DNA from: Saccharibacillus alkalitolerans
Lineage (GTDB): Bacteria > Bacillota > Bacilli > Paenibacillales > Paenibacillaceae
NCBI RefSeq assembly: GCF_011090185.1
Contig: NZ_JAAFGS010000009.1
Span: 62,001-126,000 of the forward strand
DNA length: 64,000 nt
Reading direction: 5' to 3'
The notes beneath the pieces were generated by a model. It worked only from the letters and a program-made list of their open reading frames with translations. It searched no databases and was not told the DNA's origin. The number at the start of each line of letters is the position of its first letter. Position 1 is the first letter of the stretch. The position numbers and the translations under genes were made by a program. Below, piece after piece: positions 1-8,416 of this stretch.

Positions 1-2
1 TC

Positions 3-1316
3 GTAGTCCGTACCTTCTTCGGCCCGCTCAAGGAGGAGCTTCGAAGCCGCAACATCCATGAAGCTCCCCCGCTAATGACGATCCCGCCCCTTCTGCTGTC
101 CGCGTTGGCGCTTGCGCTGGGGCTGTTTCCCGGTTTGGCCGCCTACTCGCTGATCCGGCCGGCGGCGGAAGCCATGATGCCGATCATTCCCGCTTCCGGC
201 GAACGGCTGCCGGCGGAACTTAAGCTGTGGCACGGCTTTACTCCGGCGCTGTGGATGACGGTCGGCATCGTCGCGGCCGGCTCCGTATTGACGCTGACCG
301 CGCGGCGATGGGTCAAAGGATACGATCTTTTGCCGCGCGGACTGTCGATCAACCGCTTTTACGATGCCAGCCTGCGCTTTTTCGAACGAATTACCGTCCG
401 GGTCACTTCGCTGTACATGAACGGATCTTCCCGCAGCTACGTCAAATACATTCTCGGCTTCATGCTGCTGGTGCTCGGCTTCATTCTGTTCCGCTCCACG
501 GACGTGACCTTCCAGGTGCGCGCTTATGCGGTAATTCGGCCTTACGAATGGATGATCCTGCTGGGTCTTGCCGCCGCGGCGCTGGCCGTTCCGTTCGCCA
601 AATCCCGTACCGTCGCCATTATTTTGACCGGTACGATCGGCTACTTGATGACGCTGATGTTCGTGTTTCTGCGCGCACCGGATTTGGCTCTGACCCAGAT
701 GGTCGTCGAATCGATCTCGGTTACGCTCTTCCTGCTCTGCTTCTACCATCTTCCGAAGCTGCGCACGGAGCGCCGGGCGGTCCGTTTCCGGCTGCCGAAC
801 TTTCTCGTATCGGTTGCCGTCGGCGCTTTGATGACGTTGATCGCGTTGGCCGTGCTGGATACGAATCCGTTCGATCCGGTATCGGACTATTACGTTCGCG
901 AAAGCTACGAATCGGCGGGCGGAAAAAATATCGTGAACGTCATTCTCGTCGATTTCCGCGGCTTCGATACGATGCTGGAAATCATGGTCCTCGGCGTCGC
1001 GTCGCTCGGCATTTACAACATGATCAAGCTGCGCCGCAAAGCGACGGACGTCGGTTCGCGCCATGTCGAGCACGAGGGCGAAGAAGCCCGCAAAGAGGCT
1101 TCCGTCCTGCGCGAAGCCCAGTACGGTTATGACGGGCCCGTGGAAGATCTCGACGCGTCGAAACCCGGAGCCGGGCTGCCCGGAGACGATCAAGCCGACT
1201 CGCTGCCGGACTTGGACGGTTCTTCCCCTGCCGAACATTCCGATAGGCGGGAACAACCGGAAGAAGACCAAGGACCGGCGGATTCCCGCGCGAAAGGAGG
1301 CGAACGCGATGCCTAA
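3..1316 (+). CDS. mrpA: MrpA, Na+/H+ antiporter subunit A (5' truncated by window edge)
   Basis: The frame is open from base 3, so this is the C-terminal ~437 residues of a protein of about 800 whose start lies upstream. The first visible residues end in IHEAPPLM, as in ND5-like MrpA proteins, and the motif RAPDLALTQMVVES belongs to the DUF4040/MbhE-like C-terminal part. MrpA is the largest membrane subunit of the Mrp Na+(K+)/H+ antiporter, used for pH and sodium homeostasis. Roughly eight hydrophobic segments are visible. After the last one (LGIYNMIKLRRK) comes a hydrophilic tail of about 90 residues rich in Asp, Glu, Pro and Gly, which is long for the family. The stop overlaps the mrpB start by 8 nt, so translation is probably coupled. 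Confidence 0.93.
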   Translation, partial: VVRTFFGPLKEELRSRNIHEAPPLMTIPPLLLSALALALGLFPGLAAYSLIRPAAEAMMPIIPASGERLPAELKLWHGFTPALWMTVGIVAAGSVLTLTARRWVKGYDLLPRGLSINRFYDASLRFFERITVRVTSLYMNGSSRSYVKYILGFMLLVLGFILFRSTDVTFQVRAYAVIRPYEWMILLGLAAAALAVPFAKSRTVAIILTGTIGYLMTLMFVFLRAPDLALTQMVVESISVTLFLLCFYHLPKLRTERRAVRFRLPNFLVSVAVGALMTLIALAVLDTNPFDPVSDYYVRESYESAGGKNIVNVILVDFRGFDTMLEIMVLGVASLGIYNMIKLRRKATDVGSRHVEHEGEEARKEASVLREAQYGYDGPVEDLDASKPGAGLPGDDQADSLPDLDGSSPAEHSDRREQPEEDQGPADSRAKGGERDA

Positions 1317-1734
1317 AGGCAGCGACATTTTCCTGCAAAACGTGTCCAAAGTCGTCGTCTTCATCATATTGGCTTTTGCGCTGTATTTGTTTTTCACCGG
1401 CCACGGCAGCCCGGGAGGCGGCTTCATCGCCGGTCTGATGAGCGCGGGCGCGCTTCTTCTCCTGGCACTGGCGTACGATATCGAAACGGTGCGCAAAGTG
1501 CTTCCGGTCGACTTCAAACTGGTGACCGCATCCGGGCTGCTGATCGCGCTTCTTACAGGCGCGGGCGCTCTCTTTTTCGGCAAGCCGTTCCTGAAGCATG
1601 CTTTCGGCCACTTTGAACTTCCGCTGCTCGGAGAGACCGAGCTGCACACCGCCTTGATTTTCGATCTGGGCGTTTATCTCGCAGTTGTGGGCGTCACCAT
1701 GACGATCCTGCTGACAATCGGGGAGGACCGCTGA
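1309..1734 (+). CDS. mrpB: MrpB, Na+/H+ antiporter subunit B
   Basis: 141 residues, close to the usual MrpB length of about 140. The start was chosen at MPKGSDIF because AAAGGAGG lies 8 nt upstream at 1293-1300, inside the mrpA tail; a longer upstream open frame is rejected. Four hydrophobic segments are visible, with the family signature GHGSPGGGFIAGLM between the first two. Small membrane subunit of the Mrp complex in the cytoplasmic membrane. It overlaps mrpA by 8 nt and its stop shares one base with the mrpC start (TGATG). Confidence 0.96.
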   Translation: MPKGSDIFLQNVSKVVVFIILAFALYLFFTGHGSPGGGFIAGLMSAGALLLLALAYDIETVRKVLPVDFKLVTASGLLIALLTGAGALFFGKPFLKHAFGHFELPLLGETELHTALIFDLGVYLAVVGVTMTILLTIGEDR

Positions 1735-2090
1735 TGGAAGTTGTTGTCGCGATCATCGTCGGCGTTCTGTTCGCCGTCGGGATCTATCTGATATTGACCC
1801 AGGACGTGCTGCGCATCGTGCTCGGCACTTCGATTCTCACCCACGCCGTGCACCTTCTTCTGATGGCGATGTCCATGCTGAAGACCGGTTCCGCTCCCCT
1901 GCTGGGAAGAGGGAAGGAAACTTTCGTCGATCCGCTTCCTCAAGCGCTCATTCTGACGTCGATCGTCATTAATTTCGGAATCACGGCCTTTTTCCTGGTG
2001 CTGGCTTACCGGGCTTACCAGAAGCTCGACACGACGGACATGGATAGGATGCCCAGCGAATCTTCCCGGCATAGGGGGCAGAGCCGATGA
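1734..2090 (+). CDS. mrpC: MrpC, Na+/H+ antiporter subunit C
   Basis: 118 residues, NuoK-like. Three transmembrane segments: IVGVLFAVGIYLIL, then LGTSILTHAVHLLLMA, then LTSIVINFGITAFFLVLAYR. The sequence DPLPQALILTSIVI is the typical NuoK/MrpC signature. It is homologous to complex I subunit NuoK and acts in the Mrp module. Start overlaps the mrpB stop by 1 nt and the end overlaps mrpD by 4 nt. The last ~20 residues are hydrophilic. Confidence 0.96.
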   Translation: MEVVVAIIVGVLFAVGIYLILTQDVLRIVLGTSILTHAVHLLLMAMSMLKTGSAPLLGRGKETFVDPLPQALILTSIVINFGITAFFLVLAYRAYQKLDTTDMDRMPSESSRHRGQSR

Positions 2091-3565
2091 ACAACTGGGT
2101 TGTCGCTCCGATGCTGATTCCGCTGTTTACGGCGGTACTGCTGATCTTTCTCAACAAACGGCTGCGGCTGCAGCGCTGGATCAGTCTGATCAGCGTCATG
2201 CTGAACGCGGCCGCGGCCGTTTTTCTGATGATTCAGGTTCGCACGGGCGGCATCCAGACGCTGAATATGAGCGGTTGGGCGCCGCCTTACGGAATCGTGC
2301 TCGTTGCCGATATGTTCGCCGTGCTGCTCGTGCTCGCCGCCTCGATCGTCAGCGCCTGCTGCCTGCTGTATTCGTTCCGGGGCATCGACGAAGACCGGGA
2401 GAAGCATTACTTTTACCCGCTGGTGCATTTCATGCTGGCCGGGGTCAACGGTTCGTTCCTGACCGGAGACCTGTTCAACCTCTTCGTCTGTTTCGAATTG
2501 ATGCTGATGTCTTCGTACGCGCTGATCGTGCTGGGCGGCACGAAGCGCCAATTCCGCGAGACGCTTCATTATATCCTGATCAACGTGCTGTCTTCGACGC
2601 TGTTCGTTGCTTCCGTCGCTTATCTGTACGGGGCGACCGGCACGCTGAATCTGGCGCATCTGTCGCTGCGAATCGCCGAGAGCGGACAGAGCGGGCCGAT
2701 TACGGCCGTCGCCGCGCTGCTGCTCGTCGTATTCAGCGTCAAGGCGGGGCTGTTCCTGTTCTTCTGGCTCCCGGGTTCTTACGGCGCGCCGCCGGCCGCC
2801 ATTTCCGCCCTGTTCGGCGCCCTGCTGACCAAAGTCGGCATGTACGCCTTGATCCGCGTGTTCACGCTGGTCTTTTACCATGAAACTTCCGTCACCCATA
2901 CGCTGATCGGACTTATGGGCATCGCGACCATCGTGCTGGGAGGATTCGGGGCCGTCTCGCAGACGAACGTCAACCGGATTCTCGGCTACAATGTGATCGC
3001 CAGCATCGGGTTCATCTCGCTCGCGCTGGCCGTGTCCAACGAAGACGCGCTTAAAGGCGCCGTATTCTATCTCGTGCACGATATGATCGTCAAAGCGCTG
3101 CTGTTCCTGCTGGCCGGCATCCTGGTCGCGGAAACGGGTACGGAACGCATCAACCGGATGGGCGGCGCGCTGATCCATTCGCCCTTGTTGGGCTGGATGT
3201 TTTTGGCCGCCTCGCTCGCCGTCGTCGGCGTTCCTCCGCTGAGCGGATTCCCGGGCAAGCTGCTGATTCTCCAGGGAAGTCTCGAAGAGGGCCGATACGT
3301 CATCGCCGCCGCGGGCGTGCTTCTGTCGCTGCTGCTGCTGTACTCGCTGATCAAGATCTTTATCCTTGGATTCTGGGGCGAACCCCGCCATCCGCGCGAA
3401 GCGCACTGGAAGCAGCCCCGCAAGCTGCTGCTGAGCTCCGCTCCGCTCATGCTGCTGATCGTCCTGCTCGGCCTGTTCGCCGAACCGGTTATGCCCTACA
3501 TGCAGCGGGCCGCGGACATTTTGAACGAACCTTCGATTTATATCCAAGCCGTACTTAAGGAGTAG
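2087..3565 (+). CDS. mrpD: MrpD, Na+/H+ antiporter subunit D
   Basis: 492 residues, matching the usual MrpD size. This is an ND2/ND4/ND5-like proton-translocating subunit with about 14 hydrophobic segments. Conserved features include FELMLMSSYALI (the TM5 glutamate region), VKAGLFLFFWLPGSYG (the conserved Lys in TM7) and NVIASIGFISLALA. It forms the antiporter core with MrpA. The ATG overlaps the mrpC end (ATGA). The next gene, mrpE, begins immediately after its stop codon. Confidence 0.97.
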   Translation: MNNWVVAPMLIPLFTAVLLIFLNKRLRLQRWISLISVMLNAAAAVFLMIQVRTGGIQTLNMSGWAPPYGIVLVADMFAVLLVLAASIVSACCLLYSFRGIDEDREKHYFYPLVHFMLAGVNGSFLTGDLFNLFVCFELMLMSSYALIVLGGTKRQFRETLHYILINVLSSTLFVASVAYLYGATGTLNLAHLSLRIAESGQSGPITAVAALLLVVFSVKAGLFLFFWLPGSYGAPPAAISALFGALLTKVGMYALIRVFTLVFYHETSVTHTLIGLMGIATIVLGGFGAVSQTNVNRILGYNVIASIGFISLALAVSNEDALKGAVFYLVHDMIVKALLFLLAGILVAETGTERINRMGGALIHSPLLGWMFLAASLAVVGVPPLSGFPGKLLILQGSLEEGRYVIAAAGVLLSLLLLYSLIKIFILGFWGEPRHPREAHWKQPRKLLLSSAPLMLLIVLLGLFAEPVMPYMQRAADILNEPSIYIQAVLKE

Positions 3566-4051
3566 ATGCCTTTGGCCTTTCAACTGCTGCTCAACCTGGT
3601 GATCGCTTTTGTCTGGATGCTGCTGATGCGGGAGATGACGGTATCGGGCTTCCTCGTCGGTCTGCTGATCGGACTGCTGCTCATGACGCTGATGCGGCGA
3701 TTTTTCCCCAAACCTTTTTATCCGAAAAAAATTTGGGCCTGCCTCAAACTGCTCGGGCTGCTGCTTAAAGAGTTGGTCGTCGCGTCTTTTGCCGTGATCG
3801 GGCAGATCGCGAAGCCGAAGTTGACGTTCACGCCCGGCGTGTTCGCCTACGAAACCGAACTTCGGCGGGGCTGGGAACTTACTCTTCTGTGCGGACTGGT
3901 CAACCTGACGCCCGGAACGCTGCTGCTCGAGATCAGTCCTGACGAGAAGACGCTCTACATTCATGCGATGGACATCCAAGAAGCGCACGGCGTGGAAAAC
4001 CATATCCGGGAAACGTTCGAAAACGCGATCATGGAGGTGACGCGAAGCTGA
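3566..4051 (+). CDS. mrpE: MrpE, Na+/H+ antiporter subunit E
   Basis: 161 residues, the usual MrpE length. Two N-terminal hydrophobic segments (LLLNLVIAFVWMLLM and FLVGLLIGLLLMTLM) are followed by a basic stretch, a further hydrophobic stretch and a soluble C-terminal domain. That domain contains GLVNLTPGTLLLEI, a clear family signature. Its ATG directly follows the mrpD stop, with the ribosome binding site (AAGGAG) inside the mrpD end. The end overlaps mrpF by 1 nt. MrpE is needed for full complex assembly in B. subtilis; the same role is inferred here. Confidence 0.96.
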   Translation: MPLAFQLLLNLVIAFVWMLLMREMTVSGFLVGLLIGLLLMTLMRRFFPKPFYPKKIWACLKLLGLLLKELVVASFAVIGQIAKPKLTFTPGVFAYETELRRGWELTLLCGLVNLTPGTLLLEISPDEKTLYIHAMDIQEAHGVENHIRETFENAIMEVTRS

Positions 4052-4341
4052 TGCAGACTCTACTGTTCCTTTCGATGATTCTCCTGGCCCTTGCGATCTT
4101 CGGCTGTCTGTACCGGGTCCTTAAAGGTCCGTCGCTTGCCGACCGGATCGCGGCGCTCGATACGATAGGGGTCAACATCGCCGCCGAAGTCGCCGTGGCG
4201 GGCGCCTATATGCGTTCTACCGCTTACTTCGAATTGGTACTGCTGATCGGCATTCTCGCTTTTCTCGGCACGGTTGCGCTTGCTCGTTACATGGAAAGGG
4301 GGAAGGTTCTCAATGCCCCAGACGATCCTGCTCGCGATTGA
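4051..4341 (+). CDS. mrpF: MrpF, Na+/H+ antiporter subunit F
   Basis: 96 residues with three hydrophobic segments (LLFLSMILLALAIFGCLY, VNIAAEVAVAGAYM, FELVLLIGILAFLGTVALA). The motif GPSLADRIAALDTIGVN is diagnostic for MrpF/PhaF. Start codon overlaps the mrpE stop (TGATG). The end overlaps mrpG by 29 nt, so the mrpG ribosome binding site lies within this coding region. Confidence 0.96.
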   Translation: MQTLLFLSMILLALAIFGCLYRVLKGPSLADRIAALDTIGVNIAAEVAVAGAYMRSTAYFELVLLIGILAFLGTVALARYMERGKVLNAPDDPARD

Positions 4342-4798
4342 ATGGCTGTCCGTCCTGCTTATTCTGGCCGGCGCCCTGCTCAGCGTATTCAGCGCTTTCG
4401 GCCTGATCCGTCTGCCCGACGTCTACCTGCGTTCGCATGCCGCCACGAAAAGTTCCACGCTCGGCGTGCTTTGCGTGCTGACCGGCGTATTTCTGTATTT
4501 CGCTTCGGCCATGCAGACCGCCAGCATGAACGTTTTGCTCGGTATCGTCTTTTTCTTCATCACGGCTCCCTTGGCCGGTCATTTGAACGGCAGAGCCGCT
4601 TACCGGAGCGGCGTGCCGCTGTGGAACGGCACCGTTCGCGACGAGCTGGCCGAAGCGATCAAGGCCGCCGGCAGCCCCCGTTCCGGGACGGCGGGCGACA
4701 CAGAGGCCGCCGATCCGTCCGGCGGCGCCGACCTGCGCGAAGAAGCGGGCACGCGCCGCGGCGGACCCACGCCTATTCCGGGACCGGAAGAAGATTAA
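4313..4798 (+). CDS. mrpG: MrpG, Na+/H+ antiporter subunit G, with C-terminal extension
   Basis: 161 residues. The start at MPQTILLAIE was chosen because a GGGGGAAGG ribosome binding site precedes it; upstream codons lie in the mrpF overlap. Residues 1-105 form the usual three-helix MrpG core (FGLIRLPDVYLRSHAATKSS is the family motif). MrpG proteins are normally about 120 residues. Here some 40 extra residues rich in Gly, Pro, Asp and Arg follow (for example RRGGPTPIPGPEED), and mrpA in the same operon also has such a tail. Last gene of the operon, followed by a bidirectional terminator. Confidence 0.95.
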   Translation: MPQTILLAIEWLSVLLILAGALLSVFSAFGLIRLPDVYLRSHAATKSSTLGVLCVLTGVFLYFASAMQTASMNVLLGIVFFFITAPLAGHLNGRAAYRSGVPLWNGTVRDELAEAIKAAGSPRSGTAGDTEAADPSGGADLREEAGTRRGGPTPIPGPEED

Positions 4799-4840
4799 CG
4801 CCCTTCGTCCGGCAGGGCATCCGCGAATGCCGGATCGACA

Positions 4841-4906
4841 AAAAGCGCCTTTCGACACGAACGCTCCTTTATCGCAGAGGATCGTTTGCCGCCGAAAGGC
4901 GCTTTT
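4841..4906. terminator. Bidirectional terminator between mrpG and the methyltransferase gene
   Basis: Arms AAAAGCGCCTTTCG (4841-4854) and CGAAAGGCGCTTTT (4893-4906) pair perfectly, and the enclosed sequence holds a second imperfect stem (AACGCTCCT with AGGATCGTT). There are A residues on the left and T residues on the right, so it can serve mrpG (+) and the convergent methyltransferase gene (-). Confidence 0.75.
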
Positions 4907-4967
4907 GATCGTTGCCCGGCTTCCTTATGTATGAACCCGGCAGCGTCGTCGGTGTTCCCGAGACGAG

Positions 4968-5684
4968 CTAAGGCTTGCGAAACGTCAGCCGGTACATCGT
5001 GCCTTTGCACACCTCTTCGTAGTTCACGTCGAGCATGCCCGCAGGCAGCAGATTAAGCACGGCGGGCCGCGGCCGATCGCTTTTTTTGGCCAGGGATATC
5101 CGGGCGCGGCGTCCCCGGGCCAGAGAATCGACTTCGTCCGCGATCAACAGTTTTGTGCCGCTTTTCGCCACCCGGATCATCTCGCTCAGCGCCAGCGCCG
5201 GATCGCCGCAATCGCCGAGCCCGCCGATCCGGTAGACGCAGTCGAAAGAATCGCCGCGAAAAGGCAGACGTTCCGCCGTGCCGAGAATCAATTCCGCCTC
5301 CGTTCCCCATTCCTTCAAATGTCTGGCCGCTTCGCGCAGCATGGGCGCCGACCGATCCAATCCGTATAAGTGCGCTCCCGCGGGCAGCAGCGGAAGGTTG
5401 GCGCCGGTTCCGACCGCCGTCTCCAGCACCCGATCTCCGCGTCGAATGTCCAATTCCGCCAGAAAGGTCCACCGATATTGAATCTCGCCTCCGAACCGCA
5501 GCTTGAAATAAAAGCGATTCGTTCTTGCCTGGAGGCGGACGACCTTGTCCTTCAGCACCCTCGTGCCCGAGTCGGCAAACTCCGTCCCCTGCGGCCTTAC
5601 CGCTTCTGCGAATCCGGCTTCGCCGCGCGGCAGCGCGTAAGGCCCGGATGAGGCGTCACCCGGAATACGCGTCGTATCGAACAT
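4968..5684 (-). CDS. Class I SAM-dependent methyltransferase
   Basis: 238 residues. The SAM-binding motif I, VLETAVGTGANL, lies near residues 87-98, followed by LYGLDRSAPML (motif II with the acidic residue), GTAERLPFRGDSFDCVY (motifs III/IV) and a C-terminal YRLTF strand. This is the Methyltransf_11/25 type, acting on an unknown small molecule. The N-terminal ~50 residues precede the Rossmann fold and match no known domain. Start ATG is preceded by GGGAGGG. It is a single gene, convergent with the mrp operon. The substrate cannot be told from sequence. Confidence 0.85.
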   Translation of the reverse strand: MFDTTRIPGDASSGPYALPRGEAGFAEAVRPQGTEFADSGTRVLKDKVVRLQARTNRFYFKLRFGGEIQYRWTFLAELDIRRGDRVLETAVGTGANLPLLPAGAHLYGLDRSAPMLREAARHLKEWGTEAELILGTAERLPFRGDSFDCVYRIGGLGDCGDPALALSEMIRVAKSGTKLLIADEVDSLARGRRARISLAKKSDRPRPAVLNLLPAGMLDVNYEEVCKGTMYRLTFRKP

Positions 5685-5829
5685 GGATATCCCTCCCGAC
5701 TTGTCGTAAGCCGTTTATTCTTCTTCCCGTCCATTGTAACCCATGCTTCGGCGGAGCGGTTCCATCGCGCGGTTGAATTCGGTCTCCGTCCCGAGGCCGA
5801 GACGATCTCTTCATGCTTCGCAGCAGCAA

Positions 5830-5853
5830 AAGCCGCGGCCTATGCCGCGGCTT
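5830..5853 (-). terminator. Rho-independent terminator of the L7/L12-like gene
   Basis: Hairpin AAGCCGCGGC / GCCGCGGCTT with a 4-nt loop. Read on the minus strand it is followed by TTTTGCTGCTG. It lies about 30 nt after the stop of the minus-strand gene that begins at 6196. Confidence 0.75.
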
Positions 5854-5881
5854 CTTCGATTCGTCCGGCATGCCGGACACG

Positions 5882-6196
5882 TTACAGCGATTCGACGTAA
5901 TCTTTCGCATCCTTCAGCGACAGATTATAGAGCTGCCGCGCTTCCTTGATCGCCTCGATCTTCCTGCCCTTGGCGACAAGCGCACGCAATTGTTCGTCTC
6001 CGTCTCCCGAGGGGCGAAGCGGCCGCTCTTCGTTCTGGGTGCCGCCGGCAGCGGCGGACCGATAGTAACGGGGAGCCTCCGCAAGCCGGTCGAGTTCTTC
6101 TTTTAGATGCCTGACCTCGAACCGCAGCCGAATCACCATCAGCATCAGCGAAAAGACGATAAGCGCCAAAACGACGGATGTATAGTCGAATTCCAT
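5882..6196 (-). CDS. Small membrane-anchored protein with ribosomal L7/L12 C-terminal-like domain
   Basis: 104 residues. The start was placed at MEFDYTS (ATG, GGAG 9 nt upstream) rather than at a TTG six codons earlier. One N-terminal transmembrane helix (VVLALIVFSLMLMVIRL) is followed by a short helix (RHLKEELDRL) and a variable linker. The C-terminal 30 residues (LVAKGRKIEAIKEARQLYN and following) resemble the C-terminal domain of ribosomal protein L7/L12. Such anchored L7/L12-like proteins are common in Paenibacillaceae and have no assigned function. The TM helix argues against a role in the ribosomal stalk. Confidence 0.8.
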   Translation of the reverse strand: MEFDYTSVVLALIVFSLMLMVIRLRFEVRHLKEELDRLAEAPRYYRSAAAGGTQNEERPLRPSGDGDEQLRALVAKGRKIEAIKEARQLYNLSLKDAKDYVESL

Positions 6197-6310
6197 ACAC
6201 TCCGCTCCCTTCAAATCCGTTTGGATCGGATGACGAACGGCGAGAGCTTCCCGTTCCGCATCCGTTCGCTTCTATTATACATAATATGTATTCAAAGCCG
6301 GCGGATGGCG

Positions 6311-6463
6311 TTACTTCGTTACCGGCCGTGCCATCTTCTCTTTGAGGATCTCTTGGAAACTCTTTTCCTGTTCTCCGCCCGCGTTCTTCTGAGGCGAAAC
6401 TGCCGGCTGCGGTCTGAAGTAATTCGAATGGAAAGCCATCAGGTTATGTACGCTCATATTCAT
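6311..6463 (-). CDS. Small hypothetical protein (50 aa)
   Basis: Unrecognised short protein starting MNMSVHNLMAFHSNYF and ending KSFQEILKEKMARPVTK. The longer open frame could start further upstream, but those residues look non-coding. The chosen ATG has GGGGAACGGACAAGG upstream, a mediocre ribosome binding site. The C-terminal part is a likely amphipathic helix with no hydrophobic segment. It may be a small regulatory or structural protein or a chance frame. Confidence 0.4.
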   Translation of the reverse strand: MNMSVHNLMAFHSNYFRPQPAVSPQKNAGGEQEKSFQEILKEKMARPVTK

Positions 6464-6898
6464 CCTTGTCCGTTCCCCTTTCCGGTTGGAGTGGATATGC
6501 CTTGCAAATAACGGGCAAAGCTTATCGTATGTCGCTCGCTTCTTCATTACGACTATATAACCCGAACTGGTAAAAAATAAACCGGTTTTGCGGGATTCAG
6601 GGACAAAGGTGTACGTTTTTACGGCAAATCGCAACCACAGCCGCAGCTTATAAGCCCAGGCGACTAGGCAAGCAAAATCACCCTTTTTCTGTAAAAAAAT
6701 CTAGATTCAAGTTCGTTTCAAGCCTATTGAACGGCAAAGATCCTAAAAAACCATGCCCTGAGGATTAAAAACGGAAGATCTCCCTACCTACGCCGCTTTA
6801 AACGTAAACTCCTGGTAAACATTGAAGGCAAAGTGTATAATCAGCATAGCCGATTTACACCGGGCGTCAGGTTCATAGAAAGGAATGGAAAATTCTCA
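6464..6898. other. 435-nt intergenic region, A/T-richer than its surroundings
   Basis: No supportable gene. It holds the promoter region of the downstream plus-strand secreted protein gene: a TATAAT at 6836-6841 is the best -10 candidate, but no good -35 lies 17 nt upstream (TGGTAA at 6813-6818). It would also hold the promoter of the small minus-strand gene. Confidence 0.5.
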
Positions 6899-8125
6899 AT
6901 GAAATCACCCGAAAAATGGGGCGCATTCGTACTCAGCGCAGCCGTGCTGCTGAGCGCTCCCGGTTATGCGGACGCCGCCGGCAGTACGGCGGGAAATCCT
7001 CTTCCCCAGCCTTCCTGGACTTCCGCTTCCGTTTACGATACGTCGTCCGCTTCCGCGCACGACATTCGCTACGTCAAATCCCGCAGCCTTATTTATGTCC
7101 ACACGGTACAAAGCGTCAAAAAAACTTCGTCCAAAACGCCTTACGACTGGCATTTGGAGACGGTAACCGCATTCGACGCTTCTACCGGAGCCCAGAAATG
7201 GTCCCGCACTTTCCACGAAAAGGGCGGAGCGTATACGATCGCAAGCTCGATCCTGTATGCGGAAAACGGCGCCGTCTACTTCACCGGCACTTTTTCCGAC
7301 AAAACCCAAAAAATTTATGCGCTGAGTCCGAACGGCAGGGAAACCTGGACCCGGTCTGTTTCCTATGGAAGCGACGTGTACATGTTGGGCGACGAGAGCC
7401 TGCTGATCGCTTCGCCGCAGGGACCCGACAAACGCGGCTTCGTCAAGACATCCGCTGTTCGCTGCGATTCGGCAGGCCGCGTCATCGCAGCCAAAACGCT
7501 GAAGGGCAGCATTCTGACGGCGGAAGGCCAACGCCTCGTCGTCGATACGAGCCGCCTCGTCAAAATCGGCGGCGCATGGGACCGTTCGCCCAGTCCTTCC
7601 GTGGAAGTCTATACGCCGGAACTTAAGCGCGTATATGCGTATAAATTCCCTTCCAGCGTCAATCTGCTCGGAGACGGCGGCGGTCCGGCCATTCTCGTTC
7701 AGGACGACAATACGGTAATCTTCCGCGGTTCGGTCGCCGGCACGGTCAACAAGCTGTTCGCTTTTTCGCCGCAGGGTCGGCTGCTCTGGGGACGCGTCAT
7801 CCCGGCCGATTCGGTCATCTATTCGACCGGAAGCGGTTATGTGACCTATTCGAAGCGCCGGCTTTCCGCCTTCGATCTCAGCGGCAAATTGGCGGAGCAT
7901 ACGCTGGAGGACGAACCGGGCCAGATCGTCGTCATGGAGCGCTCCGACGACGGCAGGCTCCAGATCGACATGGCCGATACGCTCTATGTGCTAGATCCTC
8001 ACAAGCTGGACGTCATCCAGGCCGTGTCGAATCTGCCGCTTCGTTCCGATTACGCGTTCGCCTATGCCGGCGGCGTGCTCTATGCGGCGGAGTCGGGTTC
8101 CCTGGTCAAATACGCCTTGAATTAG
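6899..8125 (+). CDS. Secreted PQQ-like beta-propeller repeat protein
   Basis: 408 residues. The start is at MKSPEKWGAFVL, giving a classical signal peptide (hydrophobic core AFVLSAAVLLSA, cleavage near ADAAG). Codons further upstream in the same frame encode no signal-like sequence. AAAGGA lies 14 nt upstream, somewhat far. The mature part has repeated beta-propeller blades with the PQQ/WD pattern: TAFDASTGAQKWSRTF, IYALSPNGRETWTR, LFAFSPQGRLLWGR. Probably an extracytoplasmic binding or scaffold protein; the ligand is unknown. A strong terminator follows within 26 nt, so it is monocistronic. Confidence 0.85.
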   Translation: MKSPEKWGAFVLSAAVLLSAPGYADAAGSTAGNPLPQPSWTSASVYDTSSASAHDIRYVKSRSLIYVHTVQSVKKTSSKTPYDWHLETVTAFDASTGAQKWSRTFHEKGGAYTIASSILYAENGAVYFTGTFSDKTQKIYALSPNGRETWTRSVSYGSDVYMLGDESLLIASPQGPDKRGFVKTSAVRCDSAGRVIAAKTLKGSILTAEGQRLVVDTSRLVKIGGAWDRSPSPSVEVYTPELKRVYAYKFPSSVNLLGDGGGPAILVQDDNTVIFRGSVAGTVNKLFAFSPQGRLLWGRVIPADSVIYSTGSGYVTYSKRRLSAFDLSGKLAEHTLEDEPGQIVVMERSDDGRLQIDMADTLYVLDPHKLDVIQAVSNLPLRSDYAFAYAGGVLYAAESGSLVKYALN

Positions 8126-8150
8126 AAAACGTCGATGTTCGTAAATTCCG

Positions 8151-8188
8151 AAAAAGAACCTTCGCGCTTCAGCGCGAAGGTTCTTTTT
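8151..8188 (+). terminator. Strong rho-independent terminator
   Basis: Perfect 14-bp stem AGAACCTTCGCGCT / AGCGCGAAGGTTCT with a 2-nt central TC, followed by TTTTT and preceded by AAAAA. It ends the beta-propeller gene. Confidence 0.9.
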
Positions 8189-8416
8189 GCACGGCTCTTT
8201 TTTTGCCCGTTTTCTTCCGCAGGCTTGCGCAAGCCGCCGCATCACGCCTTTTTTTTCGGCGGATCGACGATAAAAAAGACGCTTAGGCCCATAATATTTT
8301 AAATAGGTAAGCTTTCTAGCTGTTTCAAAATTAAATTTTCGAGTTCTTATTCAAATGCTTGCTCTTAGGTTAAGTTGTAGTTGAGCAAACAAAAACACAA
8401 ACGGAGGCGATACAAA

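Noticed and set aside
2015-4003. 662-codon minus-strand frame across mrpD/mrpE
   Set aside because: Antisense to well-conserved membrane subunits; composition dominated by Gln, Arg, Asp and His.
8126-8416. Sigma-B promoter for the GlsB/YeaQ-type gene
   Set aside because: No GTTT-N12-15-GGGWAW arrangement could be found.
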